Assembly (NCBI GenBank): GCA_017465085.1 | Contig: JAFTWW010000012.1 | Span: forward strand, 1 to 34,265 | Origin: Clostridia bacterium | GTDB lineage: Bacteria; Bacillota; Clostridia; Oscillospirales; Acutalibacteraceae | Reading direction: 5' to 3' | Length of the DNA: 34,265 bases | Shown: piece after piece, positions 25,352 through 32,104 of the stretch | Layout: the number at the start of each line of letters is the position of its first letter | Position numbering within the stretch: position 1 is the first letter of the stretch | Notes under the pieces: model-generated | What the model was told of the DNA's origin: nothing | Database searches by the model: none | What the model saw: the letters and a program-made list of their open reading frames with translations, nothing else | Made by a program: the position numbers and the translations under genes

Positions 25352-26520
25352 TAGATTATTCTAAGGTTTTTAACTCTACCGTAGAAGAGATGAAGCCTTC
25401 GGGAATAAGAAGATTTTTTGATATCGCCGCAACTATGGAGGGGGTAATCTCCCTAGGCGTTGGCGAGCCCGATTTTCAAACCCCGTGGCACATCCGCAAG
25501 GCAGGTATAACCTCCCTTGAGAGAGGTAAAACAAAATATACCTCCAACTCAGGCCTTATGCCCTTAAGAGAGGAAATAAGCCGCTATGTTGAGAGGAAAT
25601 ACGGGGTAAAATATAACCCCGAAAACGAAATTTTAATATCGGTTGGCGGCAGTGAGGCTATTGATGGCGTTATCCGCGCCGTAACTCAATCGGGAGATGA
25701 AATCATTATCCCTCAGCCCAGTTATGTCTGTTATGAGCCTATGACCGCTTTAGCAGGCGGCACCCCCGTTATAATCGAAACTAAGGCGCAGGATGATTTT
25801 AAGCTTACTCCCGAAGCGCTTAAGGCGGCTATCACCCCTAAAACCAAGGCTCTTATTCTGCCTTATCCCTGCAATCCCACGGGCGCTATTATGGAAAAAG
25901 AGGATTTGGAGAAGATAGCTCAGGTGCTCAAAGATACCAATATAGTAGTAATCTCTGATGAGATTTATGCCGAGCTTACTTTTGGCAAACGCCATGTTTC
26001 TTTCGCTTCTATTGAAGGTATGTGGGATAGAACGGTTACCATAAACGGCTTCTCCAAAACCTTTTCGATGACAGGTTGGCGCCTAGGCTATGCCTGCGGC
26101 CCCAAGGAGATTATAAAGAACGTTACCAAAATCCATCAGTATGCAATAATGTGCGCTCCTACCACCGCTCAGTATGCCGCTATCGAGGCGCTTAAAAACG
26201 GTGATGAGGCCGTGGAGAATATGAAGAAGGAATACAACCGCCGAAGAAAGCTGATGGTTTCCTCCTTTAATGAAATAGGCCTTACCTGCCGTGAGCCAAA
26301 GGGCGCGTTTTACACCTTCCCAAGCATAGCCGTTTCGGGTATGGGCAGTGATGAATTCTGTGAAAAACTGCTTATGGAAGAAAAGGTGGCTTTGGTTCCG
26401 GGCACAGCCTTCGGCGAGAGCGGAGAGGGCTTTATAAGGGCCTCCTATTGCTACTCCACCGAGCATATTATTGAGGCTGTCGAGAGAACGGGAAGATTCC
26501 TTAAAAAATTAGGGAAATAG
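25348..26520 (+). CDS. PLP-dependent class I/II aminotransferase
   Basis: A 390-residue fold-type I aminotransferase, PatA/AspC-like. Substrate-side and PLP landmarks: GVGEPDFQTPWHI (37-49), KYTSNSGLMPLREEI (63-77), Asn176 in PYPCNPTGA, Asp204 and Tyr207 in ISDEIYAEL, the PLP lysine Lys237 in GFSKTFSMTGWRLGY, and Arg245 of the phosphate cup. Normal length. It overlaps the Lrp/AsnC gene by 4 bases and is followed by a terminator. The amino acid substrate cannot be told; aromatic, alanine and aspartate donors are all known in this branch. Confidence 0.93.
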   Translation: MIDYSKVFNSTVEEMKPSGIRRFFDIAATMEGVISLGVGEPDFQTPWHIRKAGITSLERGKTKYTSNSGLMPLREEISRYVERKYGVKYNPENEILISVGGSEAIDGVIRAVTQSGDEIIIPQPSYVCYEPMTALAGGTPVIIETKAQDDFKLTPEALKAAITPKTKALILPYPCNPTGAIMEKEDLEKIAQVLKDTNIVVISDEIYAELTFGKRHVSFASIEGMWDRTVTINGFSKTFSMTGWRLGYACGPKEIIKNVTKIHQYAIMCAPTTAQYAAIEALKNGDEAVENMKKEYNRRRKLMVSSFNEIGLTCREPKGAFYTFPSIAVSGMGSDEFCEKLLMEEKVALVPGTAFGESGEGFIRASYCYSTEHIIEAVERTGRFLKKLGK

Positions 26521-26545
26521 GGCAAAAAACCTAAAAAAATAAAGC

Positions 26546-26575
26546 AAAAACGGGGTTGACTTAACCCCGTTTTTT
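26546..26575 (+). terminator. Terminator of the lrp-aminotransferase operon
   Basis: A 12-bp stem AAAAACGGGGTT (26546-26557) / AACCCCGTTTTT (26563-26574) with a GACTT loop and a T-run. The -35 box of the next promoter lies in this hairpin. Confidence 0.88.
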
Positions 26576-26584
26576 ATGTATTAT
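26556..26584 (+). promoter_or_regulatory. Promoter nested in the preceding terminator
   Basis: TTGACT (26556-26561) occupies the hairpin loop, with a 17-base spacer and TATTAT (26579-26584). Spacing and boxes are the same as for the lrp promoter. It drives the gene at 26614 from a compact 60-base intergenic space. Confidence 0.72.
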
Positions 26585-26613
26585 AGGGGTAAATAAACCA
26601 ATGAGGTGGTCTT

Positions 26614-28230
26614 ATGGTAAATAACAGATATAATTTTATTAACTTCCTTAGAGGCGAAAATCAGGCTCACGATATTGAGTATATGCTTACTCCTATGCGC
26701 GAGCAGATTAAGCTTGCAAAGGAATATGATGTTCCCGTAACCTTCCTTTTGCAGTACGATGCTCTTATTGATGATAGATTTATAAGTATCATCAAGGCGG
26801 AGGATGATGGTAGAATCGAGGTTGGCGCTTGGTTTGAAACTCCAAAGCAGTTAGTAGAGGCCGCAGGTCTTAAATGGAGAGGCCGCGAGGGCTTTACTTG
26901 GGATTGGTATAACGAGGTAGGCTTCCTTATCGGTTACACCCCCGATGAGAGAAAATTGCTCATTGATACATATTTTGAGAAATTTAAGGAAATCTTCGGT
27001 TATTTCCCGCAGGTTGTGGGCGCTTGGCATAACGATGCTGTATCCCTTAACTATATGGAAGAAAAGTATGGCGTTTTAGGCGCTTGTATGTGCCGCGACC
27101 AGATCGGTACCGATGGCTATAGCATCTTCGGCGGCAACCATAACCCCTATTACCCCTCTAAAACGAATATGTATCTTCCTGCGAGGAACGAAGAAAACAA
27201 AATTAAAATGCCCATATTCAAGATGCTTGGCGAGGACCTTATTTATAACTATGACCACCAGTTCCTCGTTAAGAATTATGGCGCAACTGATTATCTTTGC
27301 CATCCTAATACTATGGAGCCCGCATTCAAAAATGTTGGAGGTAGCGAGGATTTTGTAAGAAATTATATTGATAACACCTGCAATCCCCTCAATTCTCAAT
27401 TTTCCTATACTCAGGTAGGTCAGGAAAACGGATTCGGTTGGGGACTTATCGGCCCCGGCCTTAAGGTGCAGTTCCCAATATTTAAGGAATATATTGATAA
27501 GGGCCTTATCAAGTTCGAAAAATTCGCTGATACTGTAAAATGGTGGAGAGAGAATAACCCCGATACCCCCTCAAGCGTTGCAGTAGCAGAGAAGGATTTC
27601 GTTAAGGGTAACAGAAAGTCATATTGGTGCTATAATAAAAATTATAGAATAAATGTTTATGCTCAGAGAAAGCATTTCTGGATAAGAGATATCTATTTCT
27701 ATAGCGATGATTATAAAGAGCGTTATTACGATACGCCCTGCACCGAGCACGGTATGATGTTTGATGCTCTCCCTGCTGTAGACGGTTGCAACTGGAGCAA
27801 CGAATTTACCCGCGCAGGCCTCTATCCCGTGGTAGAGAGAAACGGAAAATACCGTTTGGTAGAGTATGAGTCGGTAGAAGCAACGGAAGAAAACGGAGTT
27901 TTAACCACAAAATTCTTTACCGAAATCGGCCATATTACCATTACCGCGGGGGAGAAAATTGAAATCACCGCTCCCGAAAATGTTAAGTGGCAGTTCCGCT
28001 ATGCTATGCCTCACGATGAGATTAAGGAGGGCGGTCAGGGCCACGGCGATAATGTAAATGCTTGGGATGATAACCTCCAAAAGTGGAGCAAAGATGCAGT
28101 TTACTATATCCATAATGACTTTAAGTATAAGCTTAAGGTTGCCGAGGGTAAGATTTCTAAGAAATCAGTAGATGGCGAAATCCTCTTTGAGTCCAAGAAC
28201 GGTAAATTAGCGCTTACAAGCGAATTTTAA
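26614..28230 (+). CDS. Conserved cytoplasmic protein, possible (beta/alpha)-barrel glycosidase-like (paralog 1)
   Basis: A 538-residue soluble protein without signal peptide. I do not recognise a named family. The N-terminal half reads like a beta/alpha-barrel of the polysaccharide deacetylase/GH38-57 type: VPVTFLLQYDALID (~40-53), EVGAWFETP, then the striking GREGFTWDWYNEVGFLIGY, GAWHNDAVSLNYMEEKYGV and DQIGTDGYSIFGG. The C-terminal half is beta-rich (KSYWCYNKNYRINVYAQRKHFWIRDIYFY; FTRAGLYPVVERNG). Trp, Tyr, Asp and His are abundant, as in carbohydrate-binding clefts. ATG at 26614 follows GAGGTGG. The gene at 28384 is a close paralog. Function by context: intracellular glycan processing (inference). 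Confidence 0.6.
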   Translation: MVNNRYNFINFLRGENQAHDIEYMLTPMREQIKLAKEYDVPVTFLLQYDALIDDRFISIIKAEDDGRIEVGAWFETPKQLVEAAGLKWRGREGFTWDWYNEVGFLIGYTPDERKLLIDTYFEKFKEIFGYFPQVVGAWHNDAVSLNYMEEKYGVLGACMCRDQIGTDGYSIFGGNHNPYYPSKTNMYLPARNEENKIKMPIFKMLGEDLIYNYDHQFLVKNYGATDYLCHPNTMEPAFKNVGGSEDFVRNYIDNTCNPLNSQFSYTQVGQENGFGWGLIGPGLKVQFPIFKEYIDKGLIKFEKFADTVKWWRENNPDTPSSVAVAEKDFVKGNRKSYWCYNKNYRINVYAQRKHFWIRDIYFYSDDYKERYYDTPCTEHGMMFDALPAVDGCNWSNEFTRAGLYPVVERNGKYRLVEYESVEATEENGVLTTKFFTEIGHITITAGEKIEITAPENVKWQFRYAMPHDEIKEGGQGHGDNVNAWDDNLQKWSKDAVYYIHNDFKYKLKVAEGKISKKSVDGEILFESKNGKLALTSEF

Positions 28231-28234
28231 TGCA

Positions 28235-28268
28235 AAATCGGATATCCTTCGGGGTATTCGATTTGTTT
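28235..28268 (+). terminator. Terminator between the two paralogs
   Basis: A 13-bp stem with two G-U pairs (28235-28247 with 28252-28264) and a UUCG-type tetraloop (28248-28251), followed by TTTGTTTT. Confidence 0.8.
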
Positions 28269-28272
28269 TCGT

Positions 28273-28311
28273 AAAAAAGGATAAAAATGACGCAAAAAAG
28301 GATAAAAATGA
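28273..28311. repeat. 18-bp direct repeat with 21-bp period upstream of a promoter
   Basis: AAAAAAGGATAAAAATGA occurs at 28273-28290 and 28294-28311. The 21-bp period is two helical turns and the pair ends 13 bases before the -35 box at 28325, so it may bind a tandem activator. It could also be a simple A-rich duplication. Confidence 0.55.
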
Positions 28312-28324
28312 GGTGAAATAAGGG

Positions 28325-28352
28325 TTGCTTTTTTTCGTTTAACAGGTATAAT
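28325..28352 (+). promoter_or_regulatory. Promoter of the second paralog
   Basis: TTGCTT (28325-28330), 16 bases, perfect TATAAT (28347-28352). Confidence 0.6.
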
Positions 28353-28383
28353 AAAGATAAAATAAACCGAAGAGGTGTTTTTT

Positions 28384-30006
28384 ATGGAGTGTACAAACAG
28401 AGTTAATTTTATCAATTTCCTTCGAGGTGTAAATCAAAGGCACGATTTTGATTATATGATCGAGCCCGTGGTAGAGCAGTTAAAGGTTGCAAAGCAGTAT
28501 AATGTTCCCGTAACCTTCCTTTTACAGTATGATGCCCTTATCGATGAAGGCTTTATAAATGTTATAAAGTCCGAGGATACCAAGCTCGTTGAGGTTGGCG
28601 GCTGGTTTGAGGTGCCTCAGCAGTTGGTGGAGGCCGCAGGTCTTAAGTGGAGAGGCCGCGAGGGCTTTACTTGGGATTGGTATAACGAGGTAGGCTTCCT
28701 TGTAGGCTACACCCAAGATGAAAGAAAATTACTTATTGATACATATTTTGCAAAGTTCAAGGAGATTTTCGGCTATTACCCCGTTGTTGTAGGCTCCTGG
28801 CATATTGATGGATTTTCGATGAACTATATGGCCGAAAAGTATGGCGTTATAGGCTCTTGCATGTGCCGCGAGCAGATTGGTACCGATGGCTATACCATGT
28901 GGGGTGGTCATAGAAGTATCTACTATCCCAATAAGAATAATATGTACGCTCCTGCAAAGGATAAGAAAAATCAAATGAACTTAGTGGCATTTAAGATGCT
29001 GGGCGAGTGCCCCATCTATTGCTATGACCATCCCTATCTTGCCACAGTAGGCGGAGGCCATAAAAATCTGCGCGATGTAATGACAATGGAACCCGCAAGT
29101 AAACTTCACGGAGGTAACGAGGGATATATAAAGAATTATTATAATAACACCTTAAATCCCCTTAACTCAAAGTTTGCCTATACCCAGATAGGTCAGGAAA
29201 ACGGCTTCAGTTGGAATTTATATAATGTTAGTGTTGGTTCGCCCATTCAGGTGAGAGAGGCCCGCAAGCTCATGGATGAGGGCAAGATGGTGGTTGAAAA
29301 GTTCTCCGAAACTGCTAAGTGGTTCAGAGATAATTTTGATACCACCCCTGCTTCTGTTTATGCCGCAGAAGAAGATTATTACGAGAGCGGCAGAAAATCC
29401 TATTGGGTTTATAATAAAGAGCTTCGCGCCAATGTTTATGTTCAGAATGAGCTTTTCTGGATAAGAGATATCTATCTTTATGATGATAACTATAGGGAGC
29501 GTTATATCGAGAACCCTTGCACCACCCACAGCTGCGCATTTGATAATCTTCCCGTAGTGGATGGATATGTATGGAGTGATGAGTTTACCCGCGCAGGTCT
29601 TTATCCCGTAGTTGAAAAGAACGGCAGAAAACGCGCTGTAAAGCTTAAAAAGACCGAGGTTAATCAGGAGGATGGCGTTTTAAGCTTTAAGGCAGAAACC
29701 GAATACGGTGAAATAGAGATTAATGTTTCCGATAAGATAACCCTTAAGGCTCCCGAAAATGTTATGTGGCAGTTCCGTTACGCAATGCCCGAAAACGAGT
29801 TTGTGGAGGACGGTATGGGCCACGGCGAAGGAGTTTGCGAGTGGGATAATAATATCGTTAAATGGGATAAAAAGGCTATTTCCTATATTCATAACGGATT
29901 TAAGTATAAGTTCGGCGCCCAAAAAGGCAAGATTTCAAAGAACAGCGTAAGGGGCAGAATTGCTTTCTTATCCGACAAGGGTGAGCTCGTTCTTTCAAGA
30001 ATATAA
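28384..30006 (+). CDS. Conserved cytoplasmic protein, paralog 2 of the 26614 product
   Basis: A 540-residue soluble protein, collinear along its full length with the protein encoded at 26614. Shared motifs include VPVTFLLQYDALID, GREGFTWDWYNEVGF, EKYGV(I/L)G(S/A)CMCR, QIGTDGY, NPLNS and VVVG/W-H. ATG at 28384 is chosen because AGAGGTG lies 6 bases upstream; an in-frame GTG at 28375 overlaps that site. One 72-bp stretch (28630-28701) is identical to 26857-26928 except for one base, including silent sites. It has its own promoter and terminators, so the two may be expressed under different conditions. Family not recognised; barrel-type carbohydrate enzyme suspected. Confidence 0.6.
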   Translation: MECTNRVNFINFLRGVNQRHDFDYMIEPVVEQLKVAKQYNVPVTFLLQYDALIDEGFINVIKSEDTKLVEVGGWFEVPQQLVEAAGLKWRGREGFTWDWYNEVGFLVGYTQDERKLLIDTYFAKFKEIFGYYPVVVGSWHIDGFSMNYMAEKYGVIGSCMCREQIGTDGYTMWGGHRSIYYPNKNNMYAPAKDKKNQMNLVAFKMLGECPIYCYDHPYLATVGGGHKNLRDVMTMEPASKLHGGNEGYIKNYYNNTLNPLNSKFAYTQIGQENGFSWNLYNVSVGSPIQVREARKLMDEGKMVVEKFSETAKWFRDNFDTTPASVYAAEEDYYESGRKSYWVYNKELRANVYVQNELFWIRDIYLYDDNYRERYIENPCTTHSCAFDNLPVVDGYVWSDEFTRAGLYPVVEKNGRKRAVKLKKTEVNQEDGVLSFKAETEYGEIEINVSDKITLKAPENVMWQFRYAMPENEFVEDGMGHGEGVCEWDNNIVKWDKKAISYIHNGFKYKFGAQKGKISKNSVRGRIAFLSDKGELVLSRI

Positions 30007-30013
30007 AATATAA

Positions 30014-30036
30014 GGGGCATCTTTGATGCCCCCTAT
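30014..30036 (+). terminator. Terminator of the second paralog
   Basis: GGGGCATC (30014-30021) / GATGCCCC (30025-30032) with a TTT loop, then CTATTTTC. Confidence 0.8.
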
Positions 30037-30082
30037 TTTCTTAAAATGAACTAAAACAGCAGTTTAATGCAATGTTTTTGCA

Positions 30083-30110
30083 TTGAATTTTACGCCTTTT
30101 GGTTTATAAT
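30083..30110 (+). promoter_or_regulatory. Promoter with long leader, glycosidase-like gene
   Basis: TTGAAT (30083-30088), 16 bases, TATAAT (30105-30110); a second TATAAT lies at 30110-30115. The inverted repeat AATGCAA/TTGCATT (30066-30084) abuts the -35. The first transcribed base would be near 30117. Confidence 0.65.
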
Positions 30111-30116
30111 ATAATT

Positions 30117-30272
30117 GTCTCCTAAGGGAGATAGGTTTTCTACCTTTTTAGACCGAAGGCAAGGTTCAGGACTGATGAAGGATTTTCCTTGGCGTTTAAT
30201 TTGCACGTTTCGCATCAGCCCTGGCTTTGTCGTGTCTATAGAGGAGAAAACGAGCATATTCGGTTTTTTAGA
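30117..30272 (+). ncRNA. Structured 5' leader (candidate regulatory RNA)
   Basis: About 155 transcribed bases before the gene can fold into nested helices: TCTCC/GGAGA (30118-30131); AGAC (30150-30153) with GTCT (30234-30237); CAGG (30167-30170) with CCTG (30220-30223); CTGATG (30172-30177) with CATCAG (30213-30218); and AAGGA/TCCTT (30178-30190) inside. It does not match a riboswitch class that I recognise (TPP, cobalamin, FMN, SAM, purine, glycine, c-di-GMP were considered by eye). It could be a new leader or an unrecognised known one. Confidence 0.5.
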
Positions 30273-30283
30273 AGGTGAATCCC

Positions 30284-31963
30284 TTGAACAAGAATTTTTA
30301 CAATCCAAATCTTACCTTTGGTTCAATCCCCACCACCTGCTTCCGCAACGAGCGGCCGGGATTTTTCCACAGCGGAACAAAGCCTAAGGATATAGATAAT
30401 GAATTAGAGGCGTTTATGCGATGCCTTTCCAAAACGGTGCGGAATGACCGTTTTACCTTTATGTATAACGGCAAACCCGTTATGGCCCATCCTAAGTGGA
30501 TAAGGGATCATATCCACGAGCTTAAGGCGTTCAAGCATTGGGAAAAGGATCTGAAGGCCTATTTCGAGGTTATGTGCGGTATTCAGCGGGAGGATGGTCA
30601 GTTCTATGAGATGGTGCAGGTTCCCACCAACAGCCATTGGTTTGTTGTTAACGATACCAACAGAATAAAGGATGAGAAAAACAATATAGTTTTCGTTCGT
30701 GTTGAATTGGAGGCCGATATCGAATACCTTATGGTTGAGGGTGTTTATCAGGTTTATCAGGCAACGGGAGATAAAGAGTGGCTTAAAAAGGTTTTGCCCG
30801 CCCTCGAAAAAGGTATAAACTATATGACCTCGGATAGCAGAAGATATTCCAAGGAGCTTGGCCTTTGCATCCGCCCCTTTACCATTGATACATGGGATTT
30901 CGTTTTCAATATTGATGAGGAAAACCCCGCGGATGACCGTAATATATACCCAGGTGTTACCCCAATGTCTATGATGCACGGAGATAACTCGGGTGTTTAT
31001 CAGGCTATGAACCAGCTTGCTTTCCTAAACCGTGAGTTTGGTGAGGAAGAAAAGGCGGCAGATTGGGAAAAAAGAGCCGAGGAGCTTCGCGAAAATCTTA
31101 ATAAAACCGCTTGGAACGGTAATTTCTATACCCATCAGGTACATATAGGTCACGATGGCGCGCCTGATGAGGATGAAACCAAGCGTCTTTCCTTCTCTAA
31201 CACCTATGATATGAACAGAGGCGTTACCACTTTAGAGCAGGCAAACAGCATCATTGCAGAATATCAGAAGAGAAGAGAAACCTCGGGCTGCTTTGCCGAG
31301 TGGTTTACCATAAATCCTCCCTATCCGAGATTCAGAGGCAAGCATCATACCGCCAACGAATACGTTAACGGCTGTATAGCCTCCCTTGCCGCAGGCGAGC
31401 TTTGCAAGGCGGCGTTTAACAACGGCCATGAGGAATACGGCTGGGATATTATCTCCCGCCTGATTGAGCTTTATCTGAAGGATGGCGAGCTGTTCTTCCT
31501 TTACGATGCCTACACGGGCGCAAACAAGGGCGGCGGACCTAGCGGCTGGGGCGCCTCAGCAATCCTCTCGGCAATAGAGGAAGGCCTTATGGGCATTGTG
31601 GATAAGGGCGTTAAGTTTGATAAAATGCTCTATCAACCGAGGGTGGCAGTATCAAATCAGAAGCAGGGCAAATATATAACGGGCTATGAGGTTTCTGATA
31701 TATTTGTTGAAAGCTCCTGGCAGCTGGATGAGGATGCTTCTCACTACCGCTTGGCAACCCCATCCGAGAAAATTGATTGCCACATTCTTGTTGAAAAAGG
31801 CAAGGAGCCCAAGTGTGTTATCTGTAATGATAGAGAGGTTGCATTTGAGAAAACCTATGTTAACGATTCACTCTATCTCGATTTCAAGCTTGATAACACC
31901 ATAGGCGATTCCCTCTCCGATGATGGTATACAGAAAGAATATTATATTGAAATAAATTATTAA
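30284..31963 (+). CDS. (Alpha/alpha)6-barrel glycosidase-like protein
   Basis: A ~559-residue soluble protein without signal peptide. Repeating helical hairpins and aromatic motifs suggest the six-hairpin glycosidase fold (GH63/78/116-like): IQREDGQFYEMVQVP, GYxYMTSDSRR-type helices, LCIRPFTIDTWDF, TAWNGNFYTHQVH, GCFAEWFTINPPYPRF and ANEYVNGCIASLAAGE. The exact family is not identifiable by eye. Start choice: TTG at 30284 is preferred because AGAAGGTGA lies just upstream; the in-frame GTG at 30275 overlaps that site and has none of its own (it would add 3 residues). It likely hydrolyses an imported oligosaccharide. A 155-base structured leader precedes it. Confidence 0.65.
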   Translation: MNKNFYNPNLTFGSIPTTCFRNERPGFFHSGTKPKDIDNELEAFMRCLSKTVRNDRFTFMYNGKPVMAHPKWIRDHIHELKAFKHWEKDLKAYFEVMCGIQREDGQFYEMVQVPTNSHWFVVNDTNRIKDEKNNIVFVRVELEADIEYLMVEGVYQVYQATGDKEWLKKVLPALEKGINYMTSDSRRYSKELGLCIRPFTIDTWDFVFNIDEENPADDRNIYPGVTPMSMMHGDNSGVYQAMNQLAFLNREFGEEEKAADWEKRAEELRENLNKTAWNGNFYTHQVHIGHDGAPDEDETKRLSFSNTYDMNRGVTTLEQANSIIAEYQKRRETSGCFAEWFTINPPYPRFRGKHHTANEYVNGCIASLAAGELCKAAFNNGHEEYGWDIISRLIELYLKDGELFFLYDAYTGANKGGGPSGWGASAILSAIEEGLMGIVDKGVKFDKMLYQPRVAVSNQKQGKYITGYEVSDIFVESSWQLDEDASHYRLATPSEKIDCHILVEKGKEPKCVICNDREVAFEKTYVNDSLYLDFKLDNTIGDSLSDDGIQKEYYIEINY

Positions 31964-31967
31964 ATCG

Positions 31968-31994
31968 AACTACCGCTTCGGCGGTAGTTTTTTT
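31968..31994 (+). terminator. Intrinsic terminator of the glycosidase-like gene
   Basis: AACTACCGC/GCGGTAGTT (31968-31976 with 31981-31989), TTCG tetraloop and a 7-T run. Confidence 0.93.
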
Positions 31995-32052
31995 GTTAAA
32001 ACACGAAAATTTTGTTCTTCCATTAAAATTTTGTCAACTTAAAAGAAAGGTA

Positions 32053-32081
32053 TTGAAAAAACAGGGTGGCTTTGCTAAAAT
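32053..32081 (+). promoter_or_regulatory. Promoter of the GH127-like gene
   Basis: TTGAAA (32053-32058), 17 bases, TAAAAT (32076-32081), about 24 bases before the start codon. Confidence 0.7.
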
Positions 32082-32104
32082 GGGCGTAAGAAAGGGTGGT
32101 AGAG

